Shown here in pieces: positions 32,711-43,006 of a DNA stretch of 64,000 nucleotides. The notes beneath the pieces were generated by a model. The model was not told where the DNA came from. It saw nothing but the letters and a program-made list of their open reading frames with translations, and searched no databases. Each line of letters begins with the position of its first letter. Within the stretch, counting starts at the first letter, position 1. The translations under genes and the position numbers were made by a program. The DNA is from Hanleya hanleyi (Eukaryota; Mollusca; Polyplacophora; Lepidopleurida; Hanleyidae): assembly GCA_036873755.1 (NCBI GenBank), contig JAVTVY010039336.1:1-64000 (forward strand). Reading direction: 5' to 3'.

Positions 32711-32945
32711 CTGCTCTCTGGTAAACATGTTTACGTGTAAACTGGATGGAAAATCGGAAGTAGTAATCGAGGCGGACACTGGGCTCCAGGTTAGGACTTT
32801 CGTCTCCTGGAAGCCAGTGGGTCCCAGGACATCCAAACCCAGACCTGAATGCCCGACGGACAATTAAATCCAGATCTTAGTGTCTTGGGACACTAACGTC
32901 TAGACGCGAGTGTCCCCCTGACACTGGATGCATGGGGCCACCGTA

Positions 32946-34261
32946 CCAGATATACGATATATAACCACGAATTATAAATGTGTATGAAGGAAATCTTGCC
33001 AATCATGTGCCTAACTGAAGAAATTCAACAATACTTCTGAAAAACTACATTTAGCAAAGATGATCTTTGATAAGTTCTGCACGGAGAAAATCTTCGGTGA
33101 CCTTCGATTCCACAGTCGCATTTTCCTTTCAATCTCTGCTAGTAAACTCTTAACTATCTGTAAATTCTCTTTCTGCCGGACGATTAGATATAATAAAATA
33201 GATACATAATATTATAATAATAATAGATATAATAAAGTAACGTATATACAGAAAACACCTTCTATCGTAAAATGCACGTATTTCGTTTTACCGCTGCAGT
33301 TGAGTTTGCGAGTGATTATTTTAAATGGTGAATCAATATTCATGTACTTCCATGGATACCTGTGATTCGATCAAAATACCAAACACGTTGTACACACAAC
33401 GTGAAAGTAATGTTTTTGGGCATTTTGAAGTGAATGCGCTTTATCAGGCGGAGGTGATGAATACTGTACCTGTTTCTGCGCACTACGGTAGGGGATTTCT
33501 TGGGCTTGCCAACCAAATGATTGCATAATTCTCATTCGCCCTATTCGCTCGCTTAAAACATGTACGATCATTTGGTTGGTTCACCTGAATATCCGTTGCC
33601 AAACAGCAAAAACACGGATGGCATATACAAAGAGGCAATCAAATGTGTTCACAGAACAATTTTTATGTCGCGTGACAGTCACGTGGTCAGATATTATTCT
33701 ATGGATTTTTTCTCTTATCACATCCCGACAACCAATTTATCACAACCCGACAATCGTCTTATAACAACCCGACAACCAGCTTCCTCACGAGAATATCCGA
33801 TAGAAATCCACTGAAACAAAACAAATGGTTGACATGTCATGTTCATTTAATATTTTTCAATACACAATTGTTATCTCTTCACCCACAATGGTACTGAATA
33901 GGTGAGTTCCGAAGATGAAACATTCTGGGAGACATCCCGTTTTAGATGCGTCAGTGAAAACCTTTATACCCGAGCTGCTCAGTATCACCTGTGCGATTGC
34001 TGCTAATTCGACCACTAACCTGGAGTCATGCAGGGACGGTGAATAAGATCCACGTAGAGAAAAAGGTAAACAATGGTGGGAACGGTCAAGAGTTCTAAAG
34101 TAGTAATTGAATCTTTAACATAAACTTTTTGAGACGCTGGATTTTCTTCCGATTTCTCCAGAAGCCGATGAAAATACTAGATTTATTTTTGAAAATTTGA
34201 ACTGACCAATCAAATCATTTAAACTGGACTATATCCCGTGATGCAATATTGTTTCTATAAA
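32946..34261. other. No recognisable gene
   Basis: Includes a short ACAACCCGACAA(C/T) triplicate near 33725-33780 and TAATA-rich text near 33190-33240. ORFs of 60-84 codons on both strands carry no known motif. Confidence 0.35.
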
Positions 34262-34690
34262 ACTCCATTGTCATGCGTTTCTTAAATCCGTTGTCACACG
34301 TCCCTTAACCCCGTAGGCATACGTCCCAGAACTCCGTTGTCATACGTCCCTTAAATCCGTTGTCACACGTCCCTTAACTCCGTGGTAATACATCCCTTAA
34401 CTCCATTGGCATACGTCTATTAGCTCCAATGCGTTATGTCCCTTATCTTCATTGTCGCAAGTTACTGAACTCCATTGTTATACGTCCCTTACATCTATTG
34501 CTACACATCCCTTATCCCATTGCCATACGTTCTTTAACTCTATTGTCATACGTCCCTTAATTCCTTGCCATAGGTCCCTTAACTCCATTGTCATATGTCC
34601 CATAACTCCCTTGTTATGCGTCCCTCAAATCTATTGTCATACGTCCCTTAACTCGATTGTCATACGACCATTAGCTCCATTGTACATTCC
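34262..34690. repeat. Degenerate ~23-bp minisatellite, about 18 units
   Basis: The unit CCATTGTCATACGTCCCTTA plus ACT repeats with many substitutions across ~430 bp. The 86-aa frame at 34452-34712 simply reads this repeat. Confidence 0.9.
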
Positions 34691-35824
34691 ATTTCCTGTA
34701 CAAATATCGTGAAACAGCGTAGGGACGGCACAAACCCGATTTTTCACTGATTATATTGCTCTGTACAACATGGCTAGTAGCAGGACGGAAGTTCTCAGGG
34801 CCAGAAATTTGCAGTTACTGCACAGTAACGCTCATTCCCAGGATCTTCGAATTCTGATTCACAGTACACTACCTTCATCCTTCCACATATGTGAAAAAGA
34901 AGATATGACATAGTTTCAGTGCAAATATCCGAGAACTAAGCAATCAATACACAGCCACGTTTCAAATCAGATTATCTCGCGTTGAGACAATACAGCTAAT
35001 GGTGGTGGGTGCTTCTGACCCTTGCAAGCTTGTCGAAACCAACTGTAAATAAACAGGCATACATGCATTATCCTCAATCAAGATCTTTACCTCGCGTGTC
35101 GAGGTTTTTGATTGCGATGGAATTACATTAACCTTTGGTCTAACAGGGACTAATCGTGTTTGAACAGCCGTGGAATAGCTTTAATAATAAGCTCGCTTCA
35201 ACTGCTTCGCAAATAGCGAGAGCACTGTCCAGAGTGAAACAATATTGTGCTGTATTTGCATAACTAAAATGTTAATTTATGAATTTTATTGTTCGTATCA
35301 TGTGTTCATCGATACAGGGAGACATTTCACATCAACATCGTTCTCATAGCCCGTGGCAATGTTCCCGCAGATGACGAATATCCAACGTTGTTGCTGGACT
35401 GGGACAAAGCTATCTAGGAAATATGCACATAGCATGGATAAAAATGGCTTAGAACCTACTCTGTGAAATATTTACCACGGACATAGATACACATACCATC
35501 GGGCTTGTGGGGAGAAACGGTTAGACACACACATATTGTATGAGGAAATGAGATTCACAGATATCGCTTCGTCATTGAATCAGGAATTGCAAGTGATGTG
35601 TTCCAATATACCAGTTCACTGATTATGGGGTACAGAGATGTGGGAATATTAGGTTTAACTTTGTTAAACCTTTAATCGAGGAATAATTCTTCACCGACGT
35701 GCACAGATAATATGGAATATTATCCTAAAATGGGACCACGATTGGAAATGTCGATCATGAAGGTACAATACGCTTATGAATATTCATATGAAGATAAATA
35801 GTTCAATACAGGAAATCGCTAAAT
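34691..35824. other. Upstream region of the plus-strand GPCR; no gene seen
   Basis: No ORF of interest, no repeats. I could not pick a convincing core promoter. Confidence 0.4.
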
Positions 35825-36823
35825 ATGCTGAATATAACAGAGACAAACCAGGGGGAACTATTTATGGACAATGATACAAACAAGAGCGACGCCATGGACA
35901 ATATTGGTGGGCGTTCTAATAGCAGCGGTTTCAGCATCCAAATGCTTGAAATTATGAGCGGTGTACAAATTTTCCTCCACATAGTGGTTCTTATTGGTAT
36001 AGCAGGAAACTTTTGTCTTATCCTGACCGTTTTACGCTGTAAAAGTCTACGGATGTCCCCGACGTATATAATATTGACGAGTCTGGCTGCTGCAGATTTG
36101 TGTGTGTGTTTAAGCTTGTTCCTGCTCGATATACCTGAAACTCCGGATGCAATATGCAAAATATTCTATGCTATAGCATGGTCCACGACTGGACTCAGTG
36201 CTTACCAATTAGCTTTGTTTTCCTTGGTACGCTACCTTACTCTTCTGAAGCCATTATTTGCTAGACGTCATGTGACAGCCAGGAAGGTGGCTTGGGTATG
36301 TTTTATTCTATGGCTTGTGCTATTTGCTTACAATTCAACAACTGCGTTCTTAGCAACAGGACAAGGAACTCTCAGTTATGGTGCCAACATAACCTTTTGT
36401 GTCATCAACGAAAATGGCGGAATGTATGTGCTCATATATTCCATTCTGTGTTTCTTCACACCAGTTAGTTTCACAGTTGCGTTTCATGGAATAAAAATCT
36501 ACCAGCTAAGAAAGAAAACGGTACACTCCGAAAACGAGACTTCGAGAAAAACTGTTTCTGGGCCAGTTGTTCTGACACTAACGTTAATTTTTGTTCTGAC
36601 TTGGACGCCCGTGTGTTTATTTTACTTGATTGCGCATACATTCAAAGTTGAATTATCACCGTTGGAGAATGTCGTGAAGAGTACTGTGGCAAGTCTTGTT
36701 CTCGTTAATAGTGCCATCAACCCCTTTTCGTACTTCTTTATATCGACGATTGTACGTAAGCACGCTCTCTCGTGTGTTACAAAGCATGGTTTGTTTAGGA
36801 ATTGTCTGTCTTGTTTTCGTTAA
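35825..36823 (+). CDS. Orphan rhodopsin-like (class A) GPCR, intronless paralogue
   Basis: A 332-aa seven-transmembrane receptor, paralogous to the 12.4-13.4-kb gene. N-terminal sequons are NIT (3), NDT (16) and NSS (32). Landmarks: GIAGN with Asn62; LAAAD with Asp91; Cys111 and Cys192 for the extracellular disulfide; VRY at 135-137; Trp163; Pro213 in TM5; TWTP at 259-262; NPFSY at 299-303. The third intracellular loop (HSENETSRKTVSG) is nearly the same as the paralogue's (NSENETPRKTVSG), which suggests the same G-protein partner. The C-tail is shorter and holds Cys317, Cys327 and Cys330 as possible palmitoylation sites. It shares the missing acidic residue of D/ERY and the altered CWxP. It lies 22 kb away in the opposite orientation. 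The ligand is unknown. Confidence 0.9.
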   Translation: MLNITETNQGELFMDNDTNKSDAMDNIGGRSNSSGFSIQMLEIMSGVQIFLHIVVLIGIAGNFCLILTVLRCKSLRMSPTYIILTSLAAADLCVCLSLFLLDIPETPDAICKIFYAIAWSTTGLSAYQLALFSLVRYLTLLKPLFARRHVTARKVAWVCFILWLVLFAYNSTTAFLATGQGTLSYGANITFCVINENGGMYVLIYSILCFFTPVSFTVAFHGIKIYQLRKKTVHSENETSRKTVSGPVVLTLTLIFVLTWTPVCLFYLIAHTFKVELSPLENVVKSTVASLVLVNSAINPFSYFFISTIVRKHALSCVTKHGLFRNCLSCFR

Positions 36824-37140
36824 TGAACAAGTAAATTTGTGATGCGTACTGAATCGTAAGCACGAATGATTAATTGATTGATCGATTGATTGATTAACCT
36901 AGGATAAAATCCGTCTTTCGTCAATACGTAATGGGTGGTCACCAAATACAGAGGAACCAAGGTAAGAAGATCTGAAAAGGAAAATTAAACAGATGAAACA
37001 GAAGTGATTGCCATCTTTATTCTGAGTATTACATATTTATTATTCATAGTGATTGTAGTTTGGTGACTGGTATATATTGTGGGAAAGAAAAACTTGGTCG
37101 GCGTCAGGCCCCCACAAATATGGTATAATAACTTGCCAAT
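36824..37140. other. 3' flank of the GPCR
   Basis: Holds a short ATTG/ATCG run (about 36870-36895). Nothing else recognised. Confidence 0.4.
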
Positions 37141-37535
37141 GCGATTAAAACTCAGACTTAATAACCGCTCCTCTATCGGACATGTCGCTAGTTAAGATCT
37201 GGGACCGTCTGTATCTTAAATCTTTCGCGCATGTCAGACTGGCGACCAATAATAGTCCAACTTCAACGGGTGAATAGGTGCCTATCCGATTATTTCTGTA
37301 ATAAACGAGGCGCAAAAAAATCCAGTCCAGGCGGCTGATGAAGTTCTTGTTCTCCATGAGCAATCACCGAAGACTATTATTTGCTCGGATAGGCACATAT
37401 TCGCCCGTGGACGCTGGACTGTGATTGGTCGCCAGTCTGACATCCGCGACAGTTTTAAGATACAGACTCTGCCAGATCTTATTTAGCGACATGTGCGATA
37501 GAGGAGCGATTTCATTAAGTCTTGAGTTTTAATCA
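37141..37535. mobile_element. ~395-bp foldback MITE
   Basis: Two ~150-bp arms are inverted copies, with ends GATTAAAACTCAGACTTAAT and its complement ATTAAGTCTTGAGTTTTAATC. They share CTCCTCTATCG, ACATGTCGCTA and CAGACTGGCGACCAAT around a ~70-bp centre. The flanks AACTTGCCAAT (left) and AACTTGCAAT (right) could be an imperfect target-site duplication. No coding capacity. Confidence 0.8.
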
Positions 37536-38199
37536 GATTGAGAACTTGCAATATATTACAACACCCTCGCTTTGGCCGTTTATTCTATCTGACGGCCACA
37601 TAATTCGTTTTATATCACGACTTGACACGGCGATTAAACGAAATTTGTATCTATTTGAATTGGGGTCATGTGACTTCTTGTCAGCACGCTGCCATCTTTT
37701 CCACCACCCTTGTTATGCTGCATTTAATTTTGGCTTTTATTAAAAAAAAATGTGCTTGATGAGATACTTTACTTCAAAGAGTTTTGAGTTTGATAAAATT
37801 TGGTATTTAAACGAAATGCTAGACATTAAACTAGAGGTAATTAGGGAGGAGTATAATACAATTTGTTTTTTTCTATTATGCTTAGCTTTCTAATTATTTG
37901 AATTTCGTTAACATTGTGGCACCGTTGGGACTTTCTTAGCGAGTATGTTTACCATGATAGCAATCAATTCTCAGCGCTTTCTTAACTATACTCGAAACAG
38001 TAATATGGATTTTTCTCACTGAATATGATCATCGTATATCTTCTTTTAGAATTTCAATAATTAAAATATCGAAGCCGACGAATTACCAAAATAAATCTCT
38101 TGATAAGTAGTTATTTTAACCAAATTACGAACAATAAAATAAATGTAGAAAAATAAAAGGAAATGATTACATTTAGCAGATTAACCCTATGTGGCCTGC
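37536..38199. other. No recognisable gene
   Basis: AT-rich, short ORFs only. Confidence 0.4.
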
Positions 38200-38520
38200 A
38201 AGATTTGGGACCTGCCCTGGTCGGGAGTGGGAAGGGGGCAACCTAAATATTTTTCTTAACCTTGAGCTAGGGAACTAAAACTTATTACACAGTACTCTTT
38301 GGTCACTCTCTATTAGAAAATGTAAAAAATCCAAGGAGGTCGCAGCATTTTTCATCGCTTTTTCAGTCAGATTTTCCGATCTTTTTATTTATGCGTTTTC
38401 TTCGGAAAACTGCATGAAAAATTAGTAAATAATAATCTGATGTGAAATAAAATAGTTTCTGCCCACATTTCCTCGCAGAAGAATAATGACGAAACATGGC
38501 TTTTGTGGTACCAAACCAAA
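38200..38520 (+). repeat. Dispersed repeat family D, copy 4
   Basis: Has CTTGAGCTAGGGAACTAAAA, TTATTTATGCGTTTTCTTCG, AAACTGCATGAAAAATTAGT and AATCTGATGTGAAATAAAAT in family order. Confidence 0.7.
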
Positions 38521-38584
38521 CTTTTAGAGTGTACATATAAATCTACAGATTAGCAATCTTGTAAGCTTCGAGGAGATCAGACTC

Positions 38585-39200
38585 ACACGTGCCTGCTGTA
38601 CAGGCAGAATTTGGCAGAATTCTCATGGCACTAAAAGTCAAGATTAACACGATAATTAAATACTGGTGTAGGCTTGTTAATTTCCCGAACTTCAGGCTTG
38701 TGAAACAGGCTTATCAGTATTGTCTCCAGTTTTCCGAATCTGATATTTCTACATTCTGTAACAAATTCAAGAAAATCGTATCTGTACACAGATTGTATCA
38801 TGTGTGGTAACTACAGTCCTTCTTGTATGTAGGTAACTTTCATAGTACATTTTCCAGACCATCCAATCATAAACTGGATTTTCGTCTACACTGAAAAATG
38901 AATAGTGTTTTAAAACAAATACTTAACTTTTAATTTTCTTAACCTCAACGTGTGCTGATTACCAAATTAAGGATAATTAATCATACTTTAGAACATGAAT
39001 CAGGTCGTTATCACCCACCCATAATTCCGAGAGAAATGCGTAATTGCCAGTACTGTAGGAGTTCTGTTTGTGATGAATTTCATTTTGTAATGCGATGCTC
39101 AAATGATGAGGATTCGAGACGTCAAATCTTTACTTATTTAAACAACGACATTCAAATTTATCCTGCTCGCTCAATATTTAGTTTAATTCCTTCGATGTAA
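38585..39200 (+). pseudogene. LINE RT C-terminal remnant with Cys-His knuckle
   Basis: The first part (38589-38810) encodes MALKVKINTIIKYWCRLVNF, typical of the post-RT helical region of many metazoan LINEs. The second (38952-39200) has LTKLRIINHTLEHESGRY, followed by a Cys-x2-Cys...Cys-x-Glu-Phe-His-Phe...Cys cluster (the RVT-associated zinc-ribbon type). A stop and a ~140-bp frame-broken gap separate the parts. A related tail is seen at 63.2-63.9 kb on the other strand (LTKLRICAHRLEIETGRY). The RT catalytic core is missing, so this is a 5'-truncated dead copy. Confidence 0.75.
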
Positions 39201-39224
39201 CCAGTGTAAATTCACCAGACTGTT

Positions 39225-39830
39225 CGCTAAATTTTTTTACACAATTTTCAAAACACCATCCAATATAGGAGTCGTTCCGGTGTATAGGCAGCGATTTTTT
39301 TATCTTGTCTAATCACATGTATTTTACCTTGTTTATATTTGTATCTGTTTATTTCTTGTCGTGGTTCCTTAACCAAAGTAAATTGTGTTCATGCCTAATA
39401 AAGAATGTGAATTTGTTAAATTGGCCCATTAGCCCGGCTTCACTTGGTGAACTCGCCAAACTTTATACATGTATGCACAACATTTCTAAAGCAGAGATTT
39501 ATACATTAATCTACCTCTGATTGAAGGTCGATATTTTCTAAATTCCTCCGATATAACTAGTAAAAATTTATGTACACAATTTTTAAAAGAAGACTTCTTT
39601 CAATATAGGAGTCATTCCGGTGTGTAGTCAGTGGATTTTAATCTTCTCTAATCACATGTCTTTTACCTTATTGATAGTTGTATCTGTTCATATCTTGTTG
39701 TGGTGCCTTAACCAATGTAAAATTTGTTCATGTCTAATAAAGAATTTGAATTTGTTAACTTGGTTCACTAACCCGGCTTCACTTGGTGAACTCGCCAAAA
39801 TTGATATGCACAAGATATGCACTGAAAACA
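39225..39830 (+). repeat. Duplicated LINE 3' end, two ~345-bp units
   Basis: Units starting at ATATAGGAGTC(G/A)TTCCGGTG (39265 and 39606) both contain TAATCACATGT, GTATCTGTT, the signal-like CTAATAAAGAAT and CCGGCTTCACTTGGTGAACT. They follow the RT remnant and look like its 3' UTR, tandemly doubled. Confidence 0.8.
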
Positions 39831-40608
39831 GGGCCCCTAGGACCAGAACCGATATATCATATAAAAAGATTAACAAGGTATACGGGTATGCACATAAAAA
39901 TGTAGTGTGATTATATCACCGACCCGTGTGTTATACTGTATAAAATATGGTGTGATATATTAGGATCATAACAGTGTAAAATCTATTTATATTTATACAT
40001 AAATTTTTAGCACTTTCTGAAAACTGACTGAGTATATTACGGGATAATATGATAATTTCATGAAAAATAAAATGAAATATAGGAATCCTTAATCGAGGAG
40101 GCGCGAAACGACGTCACTGGTCACATGATATCGCACCAACGTTTAGTAGGCACCGGGCAGCTATTTAGCATTGACAGTATCGCGAACACGGAAAAATATA
40201 TGTAGTTACATTCAAGATGCATCAAAGTTGAAGATTCTATTATCCCGAAGTTAGATAGGCATAAATCTACCTCTGTATTCTCGGGTCTGAATGTTGGGTG
40301 GCGACGTTGCTTTTTATCGCAAGGCGTCGTCAATTTTTCCCACCTCTTGTATATCGCTCCGATTCATTACCTGTATATGGTAGGATTCTGCTGGTGGACT
40401 GTTAGTCCCTGAGGCCCGCCCTTTGTACATGTAACTCTACAAATATATGTAGGTTTATTGTTTCGGTGGGAAATGTTAGCCGTACGACGTGGAATTTTGC
40501 ATTTACCCAGTATCCCCAAGTTAAGGCGTTACTTCATCGGACGTCCATAATGCTTTATCTTCGGATGAGTTGCTTGAGCTGATCTGTCATCGCAGCTCCC
40601 GAGCTAGC
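39831..40608. other. No gene; left half of a ~450-bp direct repeat
   Basis: The text ATTCTCGGGTCTGAATGTTG near 40277 recurs near 40728, and CAATTTTTCCCACCTCTTG recurs in both. The repeat unit includes a copy of the structured module. Confidence 0.55.
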
Positions 40609-40700
40609 GTATCTAATTCCGCTTAAGCCGGTGCTAGGGGCCGTGTGGATACTGCATAGTCTCCACATGAACAACTGCAATAAAAGCGCGGCTGAGATAC
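40609..40700 (+). ncRNA. Structured module, twister-like core (best copy)
   Basis: GTATC...GATAC close the module. Inside are TAATTCCGC, GCCGGTGCTAGGGGCCG, an arm TGTGGATACT/AGTCTCCACA, then AATAAAAGCGCGGCTGA. CGCTT can pair with AAGCG, giving a stacked two-helix frame. The order UAAnnCnGC, GCCGGU, AAAAG and P1 follows the twister pattern. The loop reads UAGGGGCC where I recall AAGCCC in twisters, so the match is partial. Confidence 0.45.
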
Positions 40701-40929
40701 TGAAGCTACGTCCGAGAATCCTCCGTATTCTCGGGTCTGAATGTTGGGTGTCAACGAATTCTTTCCTGAAGAGTCATATGGTTGCTTTTTAGTCGCCAGA
40801 CCTCGTCAATTTTTCCCACCTCTTGCATATCGCTCCAATTTGTGAAGCAACGAATTCACTGGCAATCACATATCTCGTTCTCCAACGGAGGACTTGATAG
40901 GGCTATTACATCATCGCTCTGATATATTT
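40701..40929. repeat. Second half of the ~450-bp direct repeat
   Basis: Repeats ATTCTCGGGTCTGAATGTTG and the CCCACCTCTTG(C/T)ATATCGCTCC block seen at 40277-40365. Confidence 0.55.
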
Positions 40930-41015
40930 GTATCCCATACCGCTCAAGCCGTGCTGGGGACCATGTGGTGTTGCCACTAAAATGTCCACATTAACAGTTT
41001 GCAATACAGCAGAAC
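40930..41015 (+). ncRNA. Structured module, degraded copy
   Basis: Starts GTATCCCATACCGCTCAAGC and keeps GTGCTGGGGACCATGTGG, but the 3' closing strand is not recognisable and the cleavage-site T is C. Confidence 0.25.
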
Positions 41016-41630
41016 CGGCAGGTTGGATCCACAGCAAACTGGTTGAACACAGCTTTGTTTGACTGGAGTACATAGGTTCTTGTCAGGAGCCTCAGCTGAA
41101 TGGGGAGGGCTCGGACATCTGTTACACCCATAGAGACACAGGTTGAGGTTTTCCGGATGGAAAGCAGCCGAGGGTCATATATCTGAGAGAAGGATACATA
41201 TTAAATTTTTGAATGTGACTAAAAACACATGTTCCATAAACAGACAGCAATGGCGACCTGTGTACAAAATTTGAAGAAAAAAAATCTGTTATTTCCCAGG
41301 AATTTGTGAAAACTCTGCTCAAGGAATAGACGTTGTTATGTATTGGTTTAGACTATGGAACTTGTCACACTTTTCGCAACCGATTCATGTAGGACATGTC
41401 ACAGATTGAGAAGGGAATAATTATCTTTTATTTTTTTTCTGGCTATAACTTACCATTACTGATGACGAAAAAAAATTTGCAATGAAATGTATGCAAACTA
41501 CCTGATGTTGGTGACATAATAGAATAAAAGGAAGGGTTGTACTCACTTGTCAGAAGACACTCCGATTAAGTACAGGAATCTACATCTCATCAGAGCATCC
41601 TGGTGATCTCTATCTCTTCTTCACAATTCC
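41016..41630. other. No recognisable gene
   Basis: Between the module copies and the Helentron 3' side; only short ORFs. Confidence 0.4.
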
Positions 41631-41638
41631 CATTTCAA

Positions 41639-41680
41639 GGCATCTTGGTGATGCCAAAGTCAAGGCATCTTGGAGATGCC
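41639..41680. repeat. Paired short hairpins, candidate Helentron 3' end
   Basis: GGCATC-TTGGT-GATGCC (41639-41655) and GGCATCT-TGG-AGATGCC (41664-41680) are perfect small hairpins in tandem, with a related CATCCTGGTGAT word near 41598. Helitron family elements carry a hairpin near the 3' end, and this is the 3' side of the element. Confidence 0.45.
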
Positions 41681-42001
41681 TATGCAGGCCACCCATGGAC
41701 AATGGTAGGGCGTAACTCAAGGACTGGCTTAAAGTATGTGGCAGGAGCCTCGAGTCGGTGTAAATTGTCCGCATTTTACATATTTGTAATATGATGCTCA
41801 AGCGGGGACACTCCTTTATTGGGCGTCAGATTATGGATTAAGGGAGTAGATGCTTAGAATTATCGATGTATTAGAATTCATATAGTAAATTTGTAATATG
41901 CTCTCTTTCGTTCTTGTTTTCGTGTAGAAATTCGTTCTTTTTTCATTTGTGATTATTGTCTGATTTGCTGAGAAATATGTTGGCTGATAAAGAGATGACT
42001 T

Positions 42002-42640
42002 TCAAAGAACGGATGTAAATGCACAGAATACAAGTCGATGGTTAGACCAATAACTTGGTATTACGCCAGCCTGCACACTCTTTTCATTGGTGTAGACGTG
42101 GTCGAGTAATGTCCCATTTACAGTTGTAGGTTCAGTGATTAACTGGGTAAGTGCTAATTCCTGTTCCATGAATTGTACAAATGTATTATCTTTCTCCAGC
42201 AAGTTCATATTAAAATCTCCAAGAAAGAAAGTCGGTTTCTGTGTATTTATGAATGGCTGGATATTGTTGCGTACAACATGTTGTAGTTGTATATCTGACA
42301 GTTTTGGTGTTTTGTAGATGAATATAACTTGAACATCATTTCTTTTGATTTGTGCATCTATGAAGATAAATTCAACGTTGTCATAGATGTGAGAATTGAT
42401 TTTGTTCACAATTATATCATGTTTTATGTATGCGACTAGTCCATGAAATGGTCTGTTCGTGTTGGATGGCCGAGCTTCATCTAATCTATACATTTGAAAC
42501 CCTGGCAGTTCATACTGATCAGCTCGGTCTGTATTTACAAGACGTGTCTCACAAATTCCAATTAAGTCTGCATTCTGTACATTTGGATCACTCTTGATAT
42601 CGTCTATATGTAAATGCAGGGATCTAGCATTGTTAAACAC
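42002..42640 (-). pseudogene. Helentron C-terminal endonuclease domain
   Basis: A 212-aa frame of the exonuclease-endonuclease-phosphatase fold. FNNARSLHLHIDDI opens the domain with its conserved Asn; DLIGICETRLV carries the metal-binding Glu; TFFLGDFNMNLL carries the GDFN catalytic block; TLLDHVYTN and SYWSNHRLVFCAF end it, with SNH where active enzymes usually have SDH. The change of that Asp to Asn could weaken catalysis. It joins the helicase frame through a single in-frame TGA at about 42691, followed by ~17 open codons, so it was C-terminal in one protein. In APE-bearing transposons this domain cuts target DNA. Confidence 0.85.
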
Positions 42641-42688
42641 AACTGAAGTGGATTCTTGTAAAGCCTTTCCATTTCTTGATGTACCTTT

Positions 42689-43006
42689 TCATGCTTTCTC
42701 ATTGAAGTCAAGAATGTGCAAGTTTGCTAATTTGCGAACTCGAGATAATGCAACATAATGAACATGCGGTGGTTTATAACTGGAGCTTAGATCTACAACA
42801 ACTTCATCAACTGTGGCGCCTTGCGCTTTGTGAACAGTCTTAGCTGCAGCTGGGGCAAGTGGAAATTGAATTCTTTGATAACTTTTTTTGTTATGAAGAA
42901 ATGTCCGTTTTGTTTCAAATATTGGTGTCCATTGCTGATCAATATCTGTATGATAGAGATGTTTATATTGTTTTCTTCTTTTGCTACCAATGTTTGTATC
43001 GGTCAA
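42689..43006 (-). pseudogene. Helentron helicase, C-terminal part
   Basis: A 105-aa frame carrying late Pif1/RecD-like helicase motifs: AAAKTVHKAQGATVDEVVVDL (the ToR-like and GAT motif region) and HVHYVALSRVRKLANLHIL (motif VI, with the arginine that contacts ATP). It is shifted from the previous piece by one base within a T7 run near 43005. It ends at the TGA before the endonuclease. Confidence 0.85.

Larger units (their letters stand above)
29058..32945. mobile_element. ~3.9-kb imperfect inverted-repeat element
   Basis: Left arm 29058-30115 and right arm 30780-32945 are reverse complements over most of their length, separated by ~660 bp. Outer anchor: CGGTGGCCC at 29058 against GGGGCCACCG at 32935. 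Middle anchor: ACCGGTAATGTATACATATT against its complement near 31490. Inner anchor: GGGGCGCATCTGGTATCATT near 30855 against its complement near 30045. The right arm holds ~1 kb of extra sequence (about 31615-32690) and a nested MITE. Each arm carries a TATA box and small ORF directed outward. No transposase is visible, so mobility is inferred from structure. Confidence 0.75.

Noticed and set aside
29058..32945. Viral origin (herpesvirus-like inverted repeats) for the 3.9-kb inverted element
   Set aside because: No viral protein is recognisable in it; inverted arms and a TATA box alone do not support that.
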